The notes beneath the pieces are model-generated. The model was not told the DNA's origin and did no database searches. It was given only the letters and a program-made list of their open reading frames with translations. A program made the position numbers and the translations under genes. Shown piece by piece: positions 54,371 to 62,717 of a stretch of 64,000 bases of DNA. Within the stretch, counting starts at the first letter, position 1. Each line of letters begins with the position of its first letter. Origin of the DNA: JAFAXA01 sp963777325 (GTDB taxonomy: Bacteria; Pseudomonadota; Alphaproteobacteria; Acetobacterales; Acetobacteraceae); contig CAVZQE010000016.1 in the NCBI GenBank assembly GCA_963777325.1, forward strand, positions 186,001 to 250,000, written 5' to 3'.

Positions 54371-55383
54371 CGCCGGATGTCCCTCGGCGGCGGGCCGCCC
54401 AGCAGCACCTGCGCCGGGTAGCGGCGCAGCGCTTCGGTCGTGTCGCGCAGGTTGGCGGCGGTCGCCTGCATGTCCCGCAGCAGCGGCACGAGGCTCGCCT
54501 GCACGTCGGCGGTGCTGCTGCCCGCCCGCCGGGCGGTCGTGTCGAGGGCACTGATGACCTGCGGCAGCCTGGCCAAGCCTTCGGAGAGGCGCGCAGTCGC
54601 CGTCTCGAGATTGCCGAGCAGCGTCTTGATCTGCCGGCTCTCGACGAGATCGCGGACCGAGCTGGAGGTTTGCCGCAGGTCGGCCGTCAGTTGCGGCACT
54701 TCCGCCGCCTTCACCGTCCTCTGCAACTCCTGCAGGAGATCCGCCGCCCGCGCCAGCGCCAGACGCGTGTCGCCCTCCTCCAGCTGGTGGCGGAGATCGC
54801 CGATCAGGCCCTGGATCGAGCCGGCCAGCGCCTCGATGTCGATCCTGTTGAGCTTGGCCGCGAATTGCTGGGCGGCGTTCTGCACCTGGCTCAACGTGCT
54901 CGGCATCGAGGGGATGTACTCTGCCCTCGGCGTCCAGGGAATGTGGTTCGCCGGATATTGCTGCGGGTTGACGAAATCGAGCTCGATATAGGCGAGGCCC
55001 GTCAGCCCCTGCGACGCGAGGCGGGCGCGCAGGCCGAGCCTGACCGCCGCCGCCGTGTCCGGCACGCGCCCGACCTTCTTGAGATCGACGGCGAAGCGGA
55101 CGAATACGAGCCGGTAGTCGGCGTGCTGGATCTCCTGGCTCAGATTGTCGCCGCCGTATTCCGCGCCGACGAGGCCGATATCCGTCACCTGGCCGATGGT
55201 GACTCCGCGATACTTGACCGGGGCGCCGACATCGAGCCCTTGTACCGATTCGCGGAAATACGACTCATATTTCGTACCACCCGATGTGCTCGGGCCGCCG
55301 AGGAACAGCACGAGCGCGATCAGGATCGCCGTGCCGGCGAGAACGAACAGCCCGACCCGCAGATAGGCGGCGCGTCCGCGCAT
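54367..55383 (-). CDS. MlaD/MCE domain protein
   Basis: The 338-residue protein has a single N-terminal membrane helix (VGLFVLAGTAILIALVLFLG), one MCE domain (residues about 40-140; ESVQGLDVGAPVKYRGVTIG, GLTGLAYIELDF), and a long C-terminal helical region of about 180 residues that could form the needle or coiled-coil stalk seen in longer MCE proteins. It forms the hexameric periplasmic ring of a phospholipid transporter. The start ATG 55383 overlaps the ATPase gene stop (TGATG). Confidence 0.93.
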   Translation of the reverse strand: MRGRAAYLRVGLFVLAGTAILIALVLFLGGPSTSGGTKYESYFRESVQGLDVGAPVKYRGVTIGQVTDIGLVGAEYGGDNLSQEIQHADYRLVFVRFAVDLKKVGRVPDTAAAVRLGLRARLASQGLTGLAYIELDFVNPQQYPANHIPWTPRAEYIPSMPSTLSQVQNAAQQFAAKLNRIDIEALAGSIQGLIGDLRHQLEEGDTRLALARAADLLQELQRTVKAAEVPQLTADLRQTSSSVRDLVESRQIKTLLGNLETATARLSEGLARLPQVISALDTTARRAGSSTADVQASLVPLLRDMQATAANLRDTTEALRRYPAQVLLGGPPPRDIRR

Positions 55384-56189
55384 CAAACACTCTCCGCCGG
55401 AACCGGCACCTGCCGCCGGAAGAACGCGCGCACCATCGGGTTCGTGCTGTCGTCGCGGAGCCGGCGCGGATCGCCCTCCGCGATCATGCCGCCCTCGTCC
55501 CCGTGCGCGTGGCGGTCGAGCATGATGCAGCGGTCGGCGATGGCGAGGATCGAGCCGAGCTCGTGCGTCACGATCACGAAGGTCGCCCCGAGATCGCGGC
55601 GCAGGTCGAGGATCAGCTGGTCGAGCCCGGCCGAGGTGATCGGGTCCAGTCCGGCCGAGGGCTCGTCGAGAAACAGGAGCGGCGGGTCGAGCGCCATGGC
55701 GCGCGCGATCCCGGCCCGCTTCGCCATGCCGCCCGAGATCTCGGCCGGCATCAGCCCGGCCGCGTCGCCGAGACCGACCAGGCCGAGCTTGACCCGCGCG
55801 ACCGCCTCCCGCGCGTCCGGCGGCAGGAAAGTGAACATTTCGAGCGGCAGCATGACGTTCTCCAGCAAGGACATGGAGCCGAACAGCGCTCCCGATTGGA
55901 ACATCACGCCGATGCCGCGCAACGCGCGGTCGCGCCCATCCTGGTCCTGGCCGGCGGGCGCCGCGGCATCCGCGACGGTGTGCCCCGAGACGACGATCCG
56001 GCCGGCGGTCGGCGGCAGCAGGCCGATCATCTGCTTCATCAGCGTCGATTTGCCGCATCCCGAGCCGCCGAGGATGACGAACACCTCGCCCGCGCGGACC
56101 GTGAAGCACACATCCCGGAAGATGGTGCGGGTACCGAAGCGCTGCGCCGCGCCCTCCACGCGCAGGATCGGCGTGTCCTTCTCGCTCAA
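55383..56189 (-). CDS. MlaF-like ABC transporter ATPase
   Basis: The 268-residue ATPase has Walker A GGSGCGKS, the Q-loop region GVMFQSGALFGSMSLLENVM, signature EISGGMAKRAGIARAMALDP and Walker B LLFLDEPSAGLDP. The GALF segment after the Q-loop is typical of MlaF. It powers lipid movement between inner membrane and MCE ring. It overlaps both neighbours by a few bases, so the whole operon is translationally coupled. Confidence 0.94.
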   Translation of the reverse strand: MSEKDTPILRVEGAAQRFGTRTIFRDVCFTVRAGEVFVILGGSGCGKSTLMKQMIGLLPPTAGRIVVSGHTVADAAAPAGQDQDGRDRALRGIGVMFQSGALFGSMSLLENVMLPLEMFTFLPPDAREAVARVKLGLVGLGDAAGLMPAEISGGMAKRAGIARAMALDPPLLFLDEPSAGLDPITSAGLDQLILDLRRDLGATFVIVTHELGSILAIADRCIMLDRHAHGDEGGMIAEGDPRRLRDDSTNPMVRAFFRRQVPVPAESV

Positions 56190-57310
56190 AGCCCGAGCCG
56201 GTAGATCACGATCGCGAACAATCCGTCGAGCAGGATCGTCGAGACGATGCCGCCGACCACGGCGCCGGTCGCCGCCCGCCCGACCGCGCGCGGTCCGACG
56301 CCCGTGCCGAGGCCCTCCCGGCAGCCGATCGCGCCGATCGCCGCGCCGAACACGACCGCCTTGACCAGCCCCTGCACGAGGTCGCCGACATGGGCCGCGC
56401 GCGCCACCTGGTTGGCGACCGCGACCAGGGGAAATCCGAACGCCGTCATGACGGTGGTCATTCCGAGCAGCCCGGCGATGTCGAGCAGCACGGTCATGGC
56501 GGGCATGACCAGCATCGCCGCCAGCATGCGCGGCAGCACGAGCATCGTCATCGGATCAAGGCCCATCGTCGTCAGGGCGTCGATCTCCTCGTTCACTTTC
56601 ATCGTGCCGATCTCGGCGGCGAACGCCGATCCCGTCCGCCCGGCGAGGATCACGGCGGCGAGCAGGGGTCCGAGTTCGCGCAACAGGCTGATCGAGACGA
56701 GGTTCGCGACGTAGAGATCCGCGCCGAACCGGCGCATCGGCACCGCCGACTGAAATGCGAGGATCAATCCGATGAGGAAGCCGAGCAGCAGGATGAGCGG
56801 CACGGACCGCACCCCCGCCTGGTCGGCGTAGCGCATCACCTCGGCCGGCTGCATCATGCGCCGCCGCTCCGGGATGCGGACGAGGGCGACCAGCGCCTCC
56901 CCGAGAAAAGCCGCGGCATCGGCGGCGCTCCGCGCACCGGCTGTCAGCCAGGCGGCGACATCGGGCGTCGCCGCCGGACCGGGAGCGACGCCGGCGCGGA
57001 CGGGTGCGGATCTGGCCCGGCGGAGCAATGCGCCGAGCTGCTCGCTTTCGCCCCGGATGAGGGTGGGGCCGCCATGGGCCGCCTCCGCCGTCAGCAGGAG
57101 CGCCGTGCCGGCCAGATCGCAATAGCCGACATCACGTACGTCGAGCGCCAAGGGGCGATCGCCTGGGCGATCTCCTCCGGCCGCCCGCATCGTTGCCCTC
57201 CAGAGCCTGGCCGCGCCGTCCGCATCCAGACGGCCGCCAAACCGGAGAATGCGCGCATCCGGCGCGTCCTCGACGATCAGCCGCGCCTCCGGCTCGGCTC
57301 CGGCGCTCAC
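56186..57310 (-). CDS. MlaE-family permease with an N-terminal STAS domain
   Basis: The protein has 374 residues. Residues 1 to about 110 form a STAS domain (LALDVRDVGYCDLAGTALLL), the function carried by separate MlaB in E. coli, fused here to the permease (about 150-374; RRFGADLYVANLVSISLLRE, GRTGSAFAAEIGTMKVNEEI, ALTTMGLDPMTMLVLPR). This explains why no mlaB gene is present. It is the membrane subunit of the lipid transporter and lies first among the mla-like genes, 34 bases after a solute-binding protein gene. Confidence 0.93.
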   Translation of the reverse strand: MSAGAEPEARLIVEDAPDARILRFGGRLDADGAARLWRATMRAAGGDRPGDRPLALDVRDVGYCDLAGTALLLTAEAAHGGPTLIRGESEQLGALLRRARSAPVRAGVAPGPAATPDVAAWLTAGARSAADAAAFLGEALVALVRIPERRRMMQPAEVMRYADQAGVRSVPLILLLGFLIGLILAFQSAVPMRRFGADLYVANLVSISLLRELGPLLAAVILAGRTGSAFAAEIGTMKVNEEIDALTTMGLDPMTMLVLPRMLAAMLVMPAMTVLLDIAGLLGMTTVMTAFGFPLVAVANQVARAAHVGDLVQGLVKAVVFGAAIGAIGCREGLGTGVGPRAVGRAATGAVVGGIVSTILLDGLFAIVIYRLGL

Positions 57311-57344
57311 CTTTGGGCTGACCTCAGCGGGGTGGCCACGGCCT

Positions 57345-58379
57345 TCATCCGCCGAGCCATTTGTCGAAACGCTCGGTCAGCTTGTTGCGGTTGTCCCGCC
57401 AGAACTGCTCGTCGATCGCGAGTTCGGCGGCGAGGTTGGCCGGAGCGCTGGGCGAGGCTGCCAGCGCATCCGGCGGCAGCCCGTCGTTGGCGCCCTTGGC
57501 CAGACCACCGTAAGCGGCCTCGGTGATGAAACGGGCCTGGATCGCCGAGGATCCCGCGAAATAGAGGAACTGGTGGGCCTGCCTCGAATTGGCGCTGCCC
57601 TTCATCACGGCCCAACTCTCGATCCTGGACAGGCTCGCGTTCCACTGCACTCCGAAATTGCGGCCCGAACCCTGGTTGGCCGCCATCACGGCGGGGTTGG
57701 CGGCGCTTGTCATGAGCACCTCGCCAGAGGCGAGAATCTTGGCCGCTTCGGCGCTCGTCTGCCACCAGACGATGTAGGGTTTGAGCTGGTCCAGCTTGCG
57801 GAAGGCCCGATCGACGCCGTCCGGGGTTCGCAGCGTACGGTACACGTCGCCCGGAGCCACGCCGTCGGCCAGCAACGCGAATTCGAGATTGGTCTCCGGA
57901 CCACGCTGGAGGCCGCGCTTGCCGGGGTATTTCGTGACATCCCAGAAATCGGCCCAGCTCGGCGATCCGGGGAACTTGTCGCGGTCCCAGGCGAGCACGA
58001 AAGCAAAAAGGGCCGCGCCGACGCCGCAATCGGAGACGGCTTGCGGAAGATAGTGATCGCGTCCGCCGATCTGGGTCCAATCGAGCTTCTCGAACATTCC
58101 TTGTTCGCAGCCGGCGGCAAGCGCGTCGCCCGTGACGATCGCGACATCCACCGGGGCCGGCGCGCCTTCCTTGCGGTCCCGCAAGGACGCCAGCGTGACG
58201 GGCCCGCCCTGCTGGTCGAGCGCGATACCGGTCACCTCCGTGAACGGTTCCAGAAAGATCCGCTCCTGCATCTCCGCGAGCCTGCCGCCCTGCAGCGCCA
58301 GGGTGAAGGTCCGGGCCATGACGGGGGAGACCGCACCCAGGAGCATGGCCCCGGCCGCGACGAGGGTGCGGGCATACAT
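57345..58379 (-). CDS. Periplasmic solute-binding protein, orphan, ahead of the Mla operon
   Basis: This 344-residue extracellular solute-binding protein of the spermidine/putrescine or iron-binding type has a Sec signal (LVAAGAMLLGAVSPVMA), DVAIVTGDALAAGCEQG, AWDRDKFPGSPSWADFWDVT, KYPGKRGLQRGPETNLEFAL and VLMTSAANPAVMAANQG. Such proteins normally serve a permease and ATPase of their own; none is adjacent. Instead it sits 34 bases upstream of mlaE on the same strand. The ligand is unknown; a small organic cation or complexed ion is the family default. Confidence 0.85.
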   Translation of the reverse strand: MYARTLVAAGAMLLGAVSPVMARTFTLALQGGRLAEMQERIFLEPFTEVTGIALDQQGGPVTLASLRDRKEGAPAPVDVAIVTGDALAAGCEQGMFEKLDWTQIGGRDHYLPQAVSDCGVGAALFAFVLAWDRDKFPGSPSWADFWDVTKYPGKRGLQRGPETNLEFALLADGVAPGDVYRTLRTPDGVDRAFRKLDQLKPYIVWWQTSAEAAKILASGEVLMTSAANPAVMAANQGSGRNFGVQWNASLSRIESWAVMKGSANSRQAHQFLYFAGSSAIQARFITEAAYGGLAKGANDGLPPDALAASPSAPANLAAELAIDEQFWRDNRNKLTERFDKWLGG

Positions 58380-58576
58380 TCCAGCGGCTCCGGAAATTAT
58401 CGCTGCGCGACGCTACAGGCCGGTAACGTAGGCGGCAATCCGGCGTTGCCCTCATTGCGGAGAACGCCGGGAGGAGAGAACATCGAGGGCCCGTCTCGCA
58501 ACCGTCACCCGACCATGGCGTTGTGCGACGCATCTTCGGGGCCGACGACCGCCCCATTCACAGCTGGAGAAATGCC

Positions 58577-58828
58577 ATGTCCGACCGGGCCGCCGACGCC
58601 AAGGAGCAAATCGCGAAGCTGCGCGATCAGGTCGACAGCCTGATGCGGGACCGCGTCAGCCCGGCGCTGTCCGATGCCACGGAGCGGGCGCAGCAGGCCG
58701 CGAAGCAGGCGGGAGGCGTCGCGCGCGAACAGGCCGAGGCTTTGTCGGGCCGGGTCAAGGAGCAGCCGTTGCTGGCGCTCGTGATCGCGGCCGCGGCCGG
58801 GTACCTCATCGGCCGCATCGCTCGCTGA
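58577..58828 (+). CDS. DUF883/ElaB-YqjD-like membrane-anchored protein
   Basis: The 83-residue protein starts at ATG 58577 (MSDRAADAKEQIAKLRDQVD). A charged coiled-coil region (residues 1-55) is followed by a C-terminal membrane helix with a Gly/Ala face and a terminal GRIAR, the hallmark of the ElaB/YqjD/DUF883 group, some of which dimerise at the inner membrane and bind ribosomes in stationary phase. The next gene starts immediately after its stop and encodes a YqjE/holin-like protein, the usual partner. Confidence 0.85.
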   Translation: MSDRAADAKEQIAKLRDQVDSLMRDRVSPALSDATERAQQAAKQAGGVAREQAEALSGRVKEQPLLALVIAAAAGYLIGRIAR

Positions 58829-59257
58829 ATGAGGACCGTCCGGCTCGCACGGATCGCGGCGGAGGCGGAAGCACTCCGTCTTCGCCGGATCGCCCGGAGA
58901 ACCGCGCTGCGCGCGGTTTTCGCGGTCATCCTCGCCGTATTCGGCCTCGCCGTGCTGACGATGCTGCACATCATCGGGTGGCTCTACGCCGCCAACACGT
59001 TCGGTCCGATCAGCGCGGCGCTGATCGTGCTCGGGGTGGACCTGTTCTTTTGCATCGTCTTCGCCGTGCTGGCCTCGCGCAACGCGCCCGACCGGGTCGA
59101 GCTGGAAGCGCTCCAGGTCAGGCAGACCGCGATGCATCAGATGGGGCAGAGTTTCGCGCTCATGACCATGCTGCGCCCGGTCGCGTGGCAGGCGCGCCGG
59201 CGCGGGTTCGTGGGCCGCATGCTCGCGACGGGGATCGATGTCGTGCTCCGGCGATGA
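58829..59257 (+). CDS. YqjE-like / holin-superfamily small membrane protein
   Basis: The 142-residue protein has two membrane helices (AVFAVILAVFGLAVLTMLHI and ISAALIVLGVDLFFCIVFAV), basic N- and C-terminal parts and no signal peptide. It fits the phage-holin-3-6/YqjE superfamily normally found beside DUF883 proteins. It starts directly after the DUF883 stop codon. A structural or stress role at the inner membrane is inferred from family context only; no lysis genes are near. Confidence 0.7.
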   Translation: MRTVRLARIAAEAEALRLRRIARRTALRAVFAVILAVFGLAVLTMLHIIGWLYAANTFGPISAALIVLGVDLFFCIVFAVLASRNAPDRVELEALQVRQTAMHQMGQSFALMTMLRPVAWQARRRGFVGRMLATGIDVVLRR

Positions 59258-59276
59258 GCCGATGAGGAGGATGCCC

Positions 59277-59606
59277 ATGCTCCGCCTGTCCGTGGCGCTT
59301 GCCGGGATGCTGACCCTCGCGGTCCCGGTCCGGGCGCAGTCCGTGGCTCCGGATGCGACCGCGAAAGCGCCGGTCACGTCGCCCGCGCCCGTCCCGGCGA
59401 TACCGCCGCCGACCCCGCAGACGGGTGCGTCGAGCGTGCCGCCCGAAATTGTCTCTCCCGCCGCACGGCCGGGAGGGGCGGCGACCGCCTCCGGGCCGCC
59501 GAATGCGACGCCGTTCAGCGGGGCGCCGCTGGTGCCGGGCACGGGCCGGCAATCTCCCGGCGCGCCGCCTACCTCCGGTTCGGCGGCCCCGCCGCTTTCG
59601 CGATGA
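59277..59606 (+). CDS. Secreted Pro/Ala-rich protein of unknown function
   Basis: The protein has 109 residues starting at ATG 59277, placed six bases after a strong GAGGAGG site (the ATG at 59271 directly abuts that site and is less likely). It has a Sec signal peptide (LRLSVALAGMLTLAVPVRAQ) and a low-complexity Pro/Ala/Ser/Gly-rich mature part with no predicted fold. Its stop overlaps the start of the SIMPL gene, suggesting a shared periplasmic role. No family is recognised. Confidence 0.6.
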   Translation: MLRLSVALAGMLTLAVPVRAQSVAPDATAKAPVTSPAPVPAIPPPTPQTGASSVPPEIVSPAARPGGAATASGPPNATPFSGAPLVPGTGRQSPGAPPTSGSAAPPLSR

Positions 59607-60274
59607 GGGCGATGCTGGCGGGGCTCGCCGCGTGCGCGCTCGCGCCGGCCGTGCGGGCCGAAACGCTGCTGCATCTGTCGCAAACGGCCACCGTGACGGT
59701 CCATCCTGACCGGCTGATGGCCGCACTCCGGGCGGAGGCCGCGACCGACAGCGCGGCCACCGCGCAGGAGCGTGTGAATACGGCGATCGCCGGCGCGCTT
59801 GCCGAGGCGAGAAAGGCCGAGGGGATAGAGGTCGCCACGGAGCAGTACAGCGTCTGGCGGCTGGAGCCGAGGCCGGGGGAGGCCGGACAGTGGCGGGCCA
59901 GTCAGACCGTGCTCCTGCGGGGAGGAGATGGCCCGTCCGTGCTGAAGCTCGTTGGCGCGCTGCAGCGGAAAGGGCTTGCGGTCGAGCGCCTCGGCTGGGA
60001 ATTGGCGCCCGAAACCGCGCGTTCGGCTGAGAAAACCGCGACCGGCCAGGCCTTGGCCGAGCTCCGGGCGCGCACGGACGAGATCGCCGGCATCGTCGGT
60101 CTGCAATTCGATGTCTATCGCAGTCTCACCGTCGGCAGCCCTGCTCCCATGCCGCCGCCTCGGCTCCGGACGATGGCGACGGCTCTAGCCGCGCCCGCTG
60201 CACCGGCGGCGGAAGCCGAGGACGTGCGGGTCGACGCGACCGTGGAGGCCGACATCGCGCTTAAGCCGCACTGA
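59603..60274 (+). CDS. SIMPL domain periplasmic protein
   Basis: The protein has 223 residues with a short signal peptide (MLAGLAACALAPAVRA) and a SIMPL domain: LHLSQTATVTVHPDRLMAAL, SVWRLEPRPGEAGQWRASQT, AVERLGWELAP and TATGQALAELRARTDEIAGI match the usual pattern of a beta-alpha repeat fold. The family is widespread in envelopes (YggE, BP26) with proposed roles in oxidative stress protection, but the mechanism is unknown. It is coupled to the upstream Pro-rich gene. Confidence 0.85.
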   Translation: MRAMLAGLAACALAPAVRAETLLHLSQTATVTVHPDRLMAALRAEAATDSAATAQERVNTAIAGALAEARKAEGIEVATEQYSVWRLEPRPGEAGQWRASQTVLLRGGDGPSVLKLVGALQRKGLAVERLGWELAPETARSAEKTATGQALAELRARTDEIAGIVGLQFDVYRSLTVGSPAPMPPPRLRTMATALAAPAAPAAEAEDVRVDATVEADIALKPH

Positions 60275-60357
60275 CCGGGGTGCATTCCGGGCACGCGGCG
60301 GATACGCTTCGCGGGTGCGGAGGGCGGATTACTACTCTGGCGAGACGGCTCAGGGGC

Positions 60358-61030
60358 ATGATCGAAGTCGACCCGCAAGACCGGTTGATCCACGAAATCG
60401 AGGCGGAGTTCCAGGAAACCGCCTCGTATACTGGCCGCTCCCGTCCGAGCGAGCCCGTCATCGGCGCGCTGCGTCGCGTGCGGCGGGACCGCTTCGTCCC
60501 GGAGGCCGGGCGGCCGCGGGCCTGGGCCAACGTGCCGCTGCCGATCGGCAACGGGCAGACGATCTCGCAGCCCTTCATCGTCGCGATCATGACCGAGTTG
60601 CTGGACCTTAGTCCCTCCTCGAAGGTGCTAGAAATCGGCACCGGGTCCGGCTACCAGACCGCGATCCTGGCGGAGCTCGCGGGTCACGTGTACACGGTCG
60701 AGGTGATCGGAGCGCTGGCGGAACGGGCGCAGTCGGTCCTCGCGGCCATGGGCTACACGCAATATCGGCTTCCGGGTCGGGAACGGCGCCGAGGGGTGGG
60801 CGACGAAAGCGCCGTTCGACGCGGTGATCGTGACCGCCGCCGCCACCGAGATCCCGCCGGCGCTCATCGACCAGATGGCCGCGCCCGGGCGCATGGTGAT
60901 CCCGGTCGGCGGCCCGGAATCGGAGCAGACGCTCATGCTGATCGAAAAGGACGCGAGAGGCGAGATGTCCCGGCGCGTCGTGTTGCAGGTGGTCTTCGTG
61001 CCCCTGGTTCAGCTAGATCATCCATGTTGA
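60358..61030 (+). pseudogene. pcm: Protein-L-isoaspartate O-methyltransferase (single frameshift)
   Basis: Pcm methylates isoaspartyl residues of aged proteins to start their repair. From ATG 60358 (MIEVDPQDRLIHEIEAEFQE) the SAM-binding motifs VLEIGTGSGYQTAILAEL and VYTVEVIGALAERA are normal. Near 60760 (TACACGCAATATC) one extra base shifts the frame; dropping it gives NIGFRVGNGAEGWATKAPF, DAVIVTAAATEIPPALIDQM and the proper ending QLDHPC. The total of 673 bases equals 224 codons plus one base, so a single insertion explains everything and restores 223 residues. Sequence error or a recent mutation are both possible. Confidence 0.85.
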
Positions 61031-61043
61031 AGGTGGGCCGCTG

Positions 61044-61988
61044 ATGCCGCTCGATCCCGATTGCGCGCGTGTCCTCGCCCTCTTGCGCGAGAGCGGCCTC
61101 GCTCCGGTTGAGAAGCTCTCTCCCGTTGAGGCAAGGAGCAACTATCGCAAGACCCGTTCGCTGCTGCAGCCGCCTCCCGCCGAGGTGGCCGACACCCGCG
61201 AACTGAGCGCGCCCGGTCCGGCCGGACCAATTCCGTTGCGCCTGTATCGGGGGGTCGGCACGGATGCGGGCCGTCCGTTGCCGGCGCTCGTCTGCTATCA
61301 CGGGGGCGGATGGGTGATCGGCGATCTGGACACGCATGACGGCGCGTGCCGCCGCATCGCCAACGCAGCCGGGTGCATCGTCATCGCCGTCGATTACCGC
61401 CTGGCGCCCGAGCACAAATTTCCGGCGGCCGTCGAGGACTGCGCGGCCGCGACGGGGTGGATCATCGGCCAAGGTGAGCTCATCGGGGTCGATCCCGTCC
61501 GGGTCGCGGTCGGCGGCGACAGCGCGGGCGGCAACCTCGCTTCGGTGATGGCGCTCCGCTCGCGCGACGGCGAGCTGCCGCCGCTGTGCTACCAGGCCCT
61601 GATCTATCCGGCGACGGATTTGAGGATGACCGCGCCCGCCTACGAGCGCTTCACGCAGGGCTTGCCGCTCACCTCGGCATCGACGCGCTGGTTTGCCGAT
61701 CACTATCTGCGCGACCCGCAGGATGCCCTCGACTGGCGGGCCTCTCCCTCCCGCGTGTCCAGCCTGTCCGGCGTCGCTCCGGCGTTGGTGCTGACGGCGG
61801 GCTACGATCCACTGAGCGACGAAGGTCAGTCATACGCGCGTCGGCTGGATCGCGAGGGCGTCCGTGTTTCCGCCCTGCACGCGGCGGATCAGATGCATGG
61901 CTATCTGACCATGGGCGGGGTTGTGCGCGCCTCGGACACCGCGATCGCGATCATCGGAGCCATGCTGCGCGACGCGTTCTCCCGCTGA
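61044..61988 (+). CDS. Hormone-sensitive-lipase-type alpha/beta hydrolase
   Basis: This 314-residue esterase of the HSL family (bacterial family IV) has oxyanion-hole motif CYHGGGWVIGD, nucleophile elbow VGGDSAGGNLAS with the catalytic Ser, Asp in LTAGYDPLSDEG, and His in DQMHGYLTMGG. It has no signal peptide and is probably a cytoplasmic short-chain esterase. It begins 13 bases after pcm and is convergent with the TetR gene. Confidence 0.92.
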   Translation: MPLDPDCARVLALLRESGLAPVEKLSPVEARSNYRKTRSLLQPPPAEVADTRELSAPGPAGPIPLRLYRGVGTDAGRPLPALVCYHGGGWVIGDLDTHDGACRRIANAAGCIVIAVDYRLAPEHKFPAAVEDCAAATGWIIGQGELIGVDPVRVAVGGDSAGGNLASVMALRSRDGELPPLCYQALIYPATDLRMTAPAYERFTQGLPLTSASTRWFADHYLRDPQDALDWRASPSRVSSLSGVAPALVLTAGYDPLSDEGQSYARRLDREGVRVSALHAADQMHGYLTMGGVVRASDTAIAIIGAMLRDAFSR

Positions 61989-62004
61989 GCGCCGGGCGAC
62001 AGGC

Positions 62005-62634
62005 CTACGCCTGGGTCGGGCCGATGGTGCGGCCTCGCCCGGCTCGGGCTTCCCGCACCCCGACCATCCGCAAGGCCAGGTTCGCCATATGCTCCGGCGT
62101 GTCTTCCGCCGGTGCCCGGTTGCCGTTCCTCGGCGCGTGACCCAGGCCGCAAATCAGCCCCATAAGGGCCAGCGCTGCCAACGCGACATCTTCCACTTCG
62201 AATTCGCGCGCCGCCACTCCGGCGCGCAGCAAGTCGAGAACGACCCGGCTGCACCGGTTCCTGAGAGAATCGATCTCGCTCTTTGCGGGAGCATCCAGGG
62301 CTAGCGCTTCCCGCTGGTAGATCGCGACATTCGAATGCTCCTCAAGCGTGATCGCTGTCAGTTCGGTGGTGAGCCGTTTCAGACGCTCCGCGCAGGAGCC
62401 TTTTCCCTTCGCCGCCCTGGTAGCGGCTGCAAGGGATTGCTCGAAAGGCGGCCTGCACACGGCTGCGAGCAGGTCGGCCTTGCTTCGGAAATGGGCGTAG
62501 ATGAAAGGCTTGGTGACGCCGAGCTGGCTCGCGATGTCGTCCAGCGTGGTAGCGGTGAAACCGTGCTTGTAGAAGAGTGCGCTCGCCTCCTCGAGAATCC
62601 GGTCGCGTTTGAAAGTGAGAACCTCGTTTCGCAT
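62005..62634 (-). CDS. TetR/AcrR family regulator
   Basis: The 209-residue regulator starts at ATG 62634 (MRNEVLTFKRDRILEEASAL). The N-terminal helix-turn-helix reads FYKHGFTATTLDDIASQLGV then TKPFIYAHFRSKADLLAAV. The C-terminal ligand domain is helical and unassigned. It is convergent with the esterase gene (17 bases) and downstream of mfd on the same strand. The local esterase is one possible target, but its promoter lies on the far side. Confidence 0.88.
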   Translation of the reverse strand: MRNEVLTFKRDRILEEASALFYKHGFTATTLDDIASQLGVTKPFIYAHFRSKADLLAAVCRPPFEQSLAAATRAAKGKGSCAERLKRLTTELTAITLEEHSNVAIYQREALALDAPAKSEIDSLRNRCSRVVLDLLRAGVAAREFEVEDVALAALALMGLICGLGHAPRNGNRAPAEDTPEHMANLALRMVGVREARAGRGRTIGPTQA

Positions 62635-62717
62635 TGAGGGAACGGTCTGCCTTCCTGAAACGAGCCGGTGACTGAAAACTGAGAGGTGTTCAGCATATAG
62701 AAACAGGAGCCCGGTTT

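Noticed and set aside
58829..59257. Holin-like gene considered as evidence for a prophage or lysis module
   Set aside because: No endolysin, spanin, integrase or phage structural gene is nearby; the DUF883 partner indicates a normal chromosomal YqjD/YqjE-type pair.
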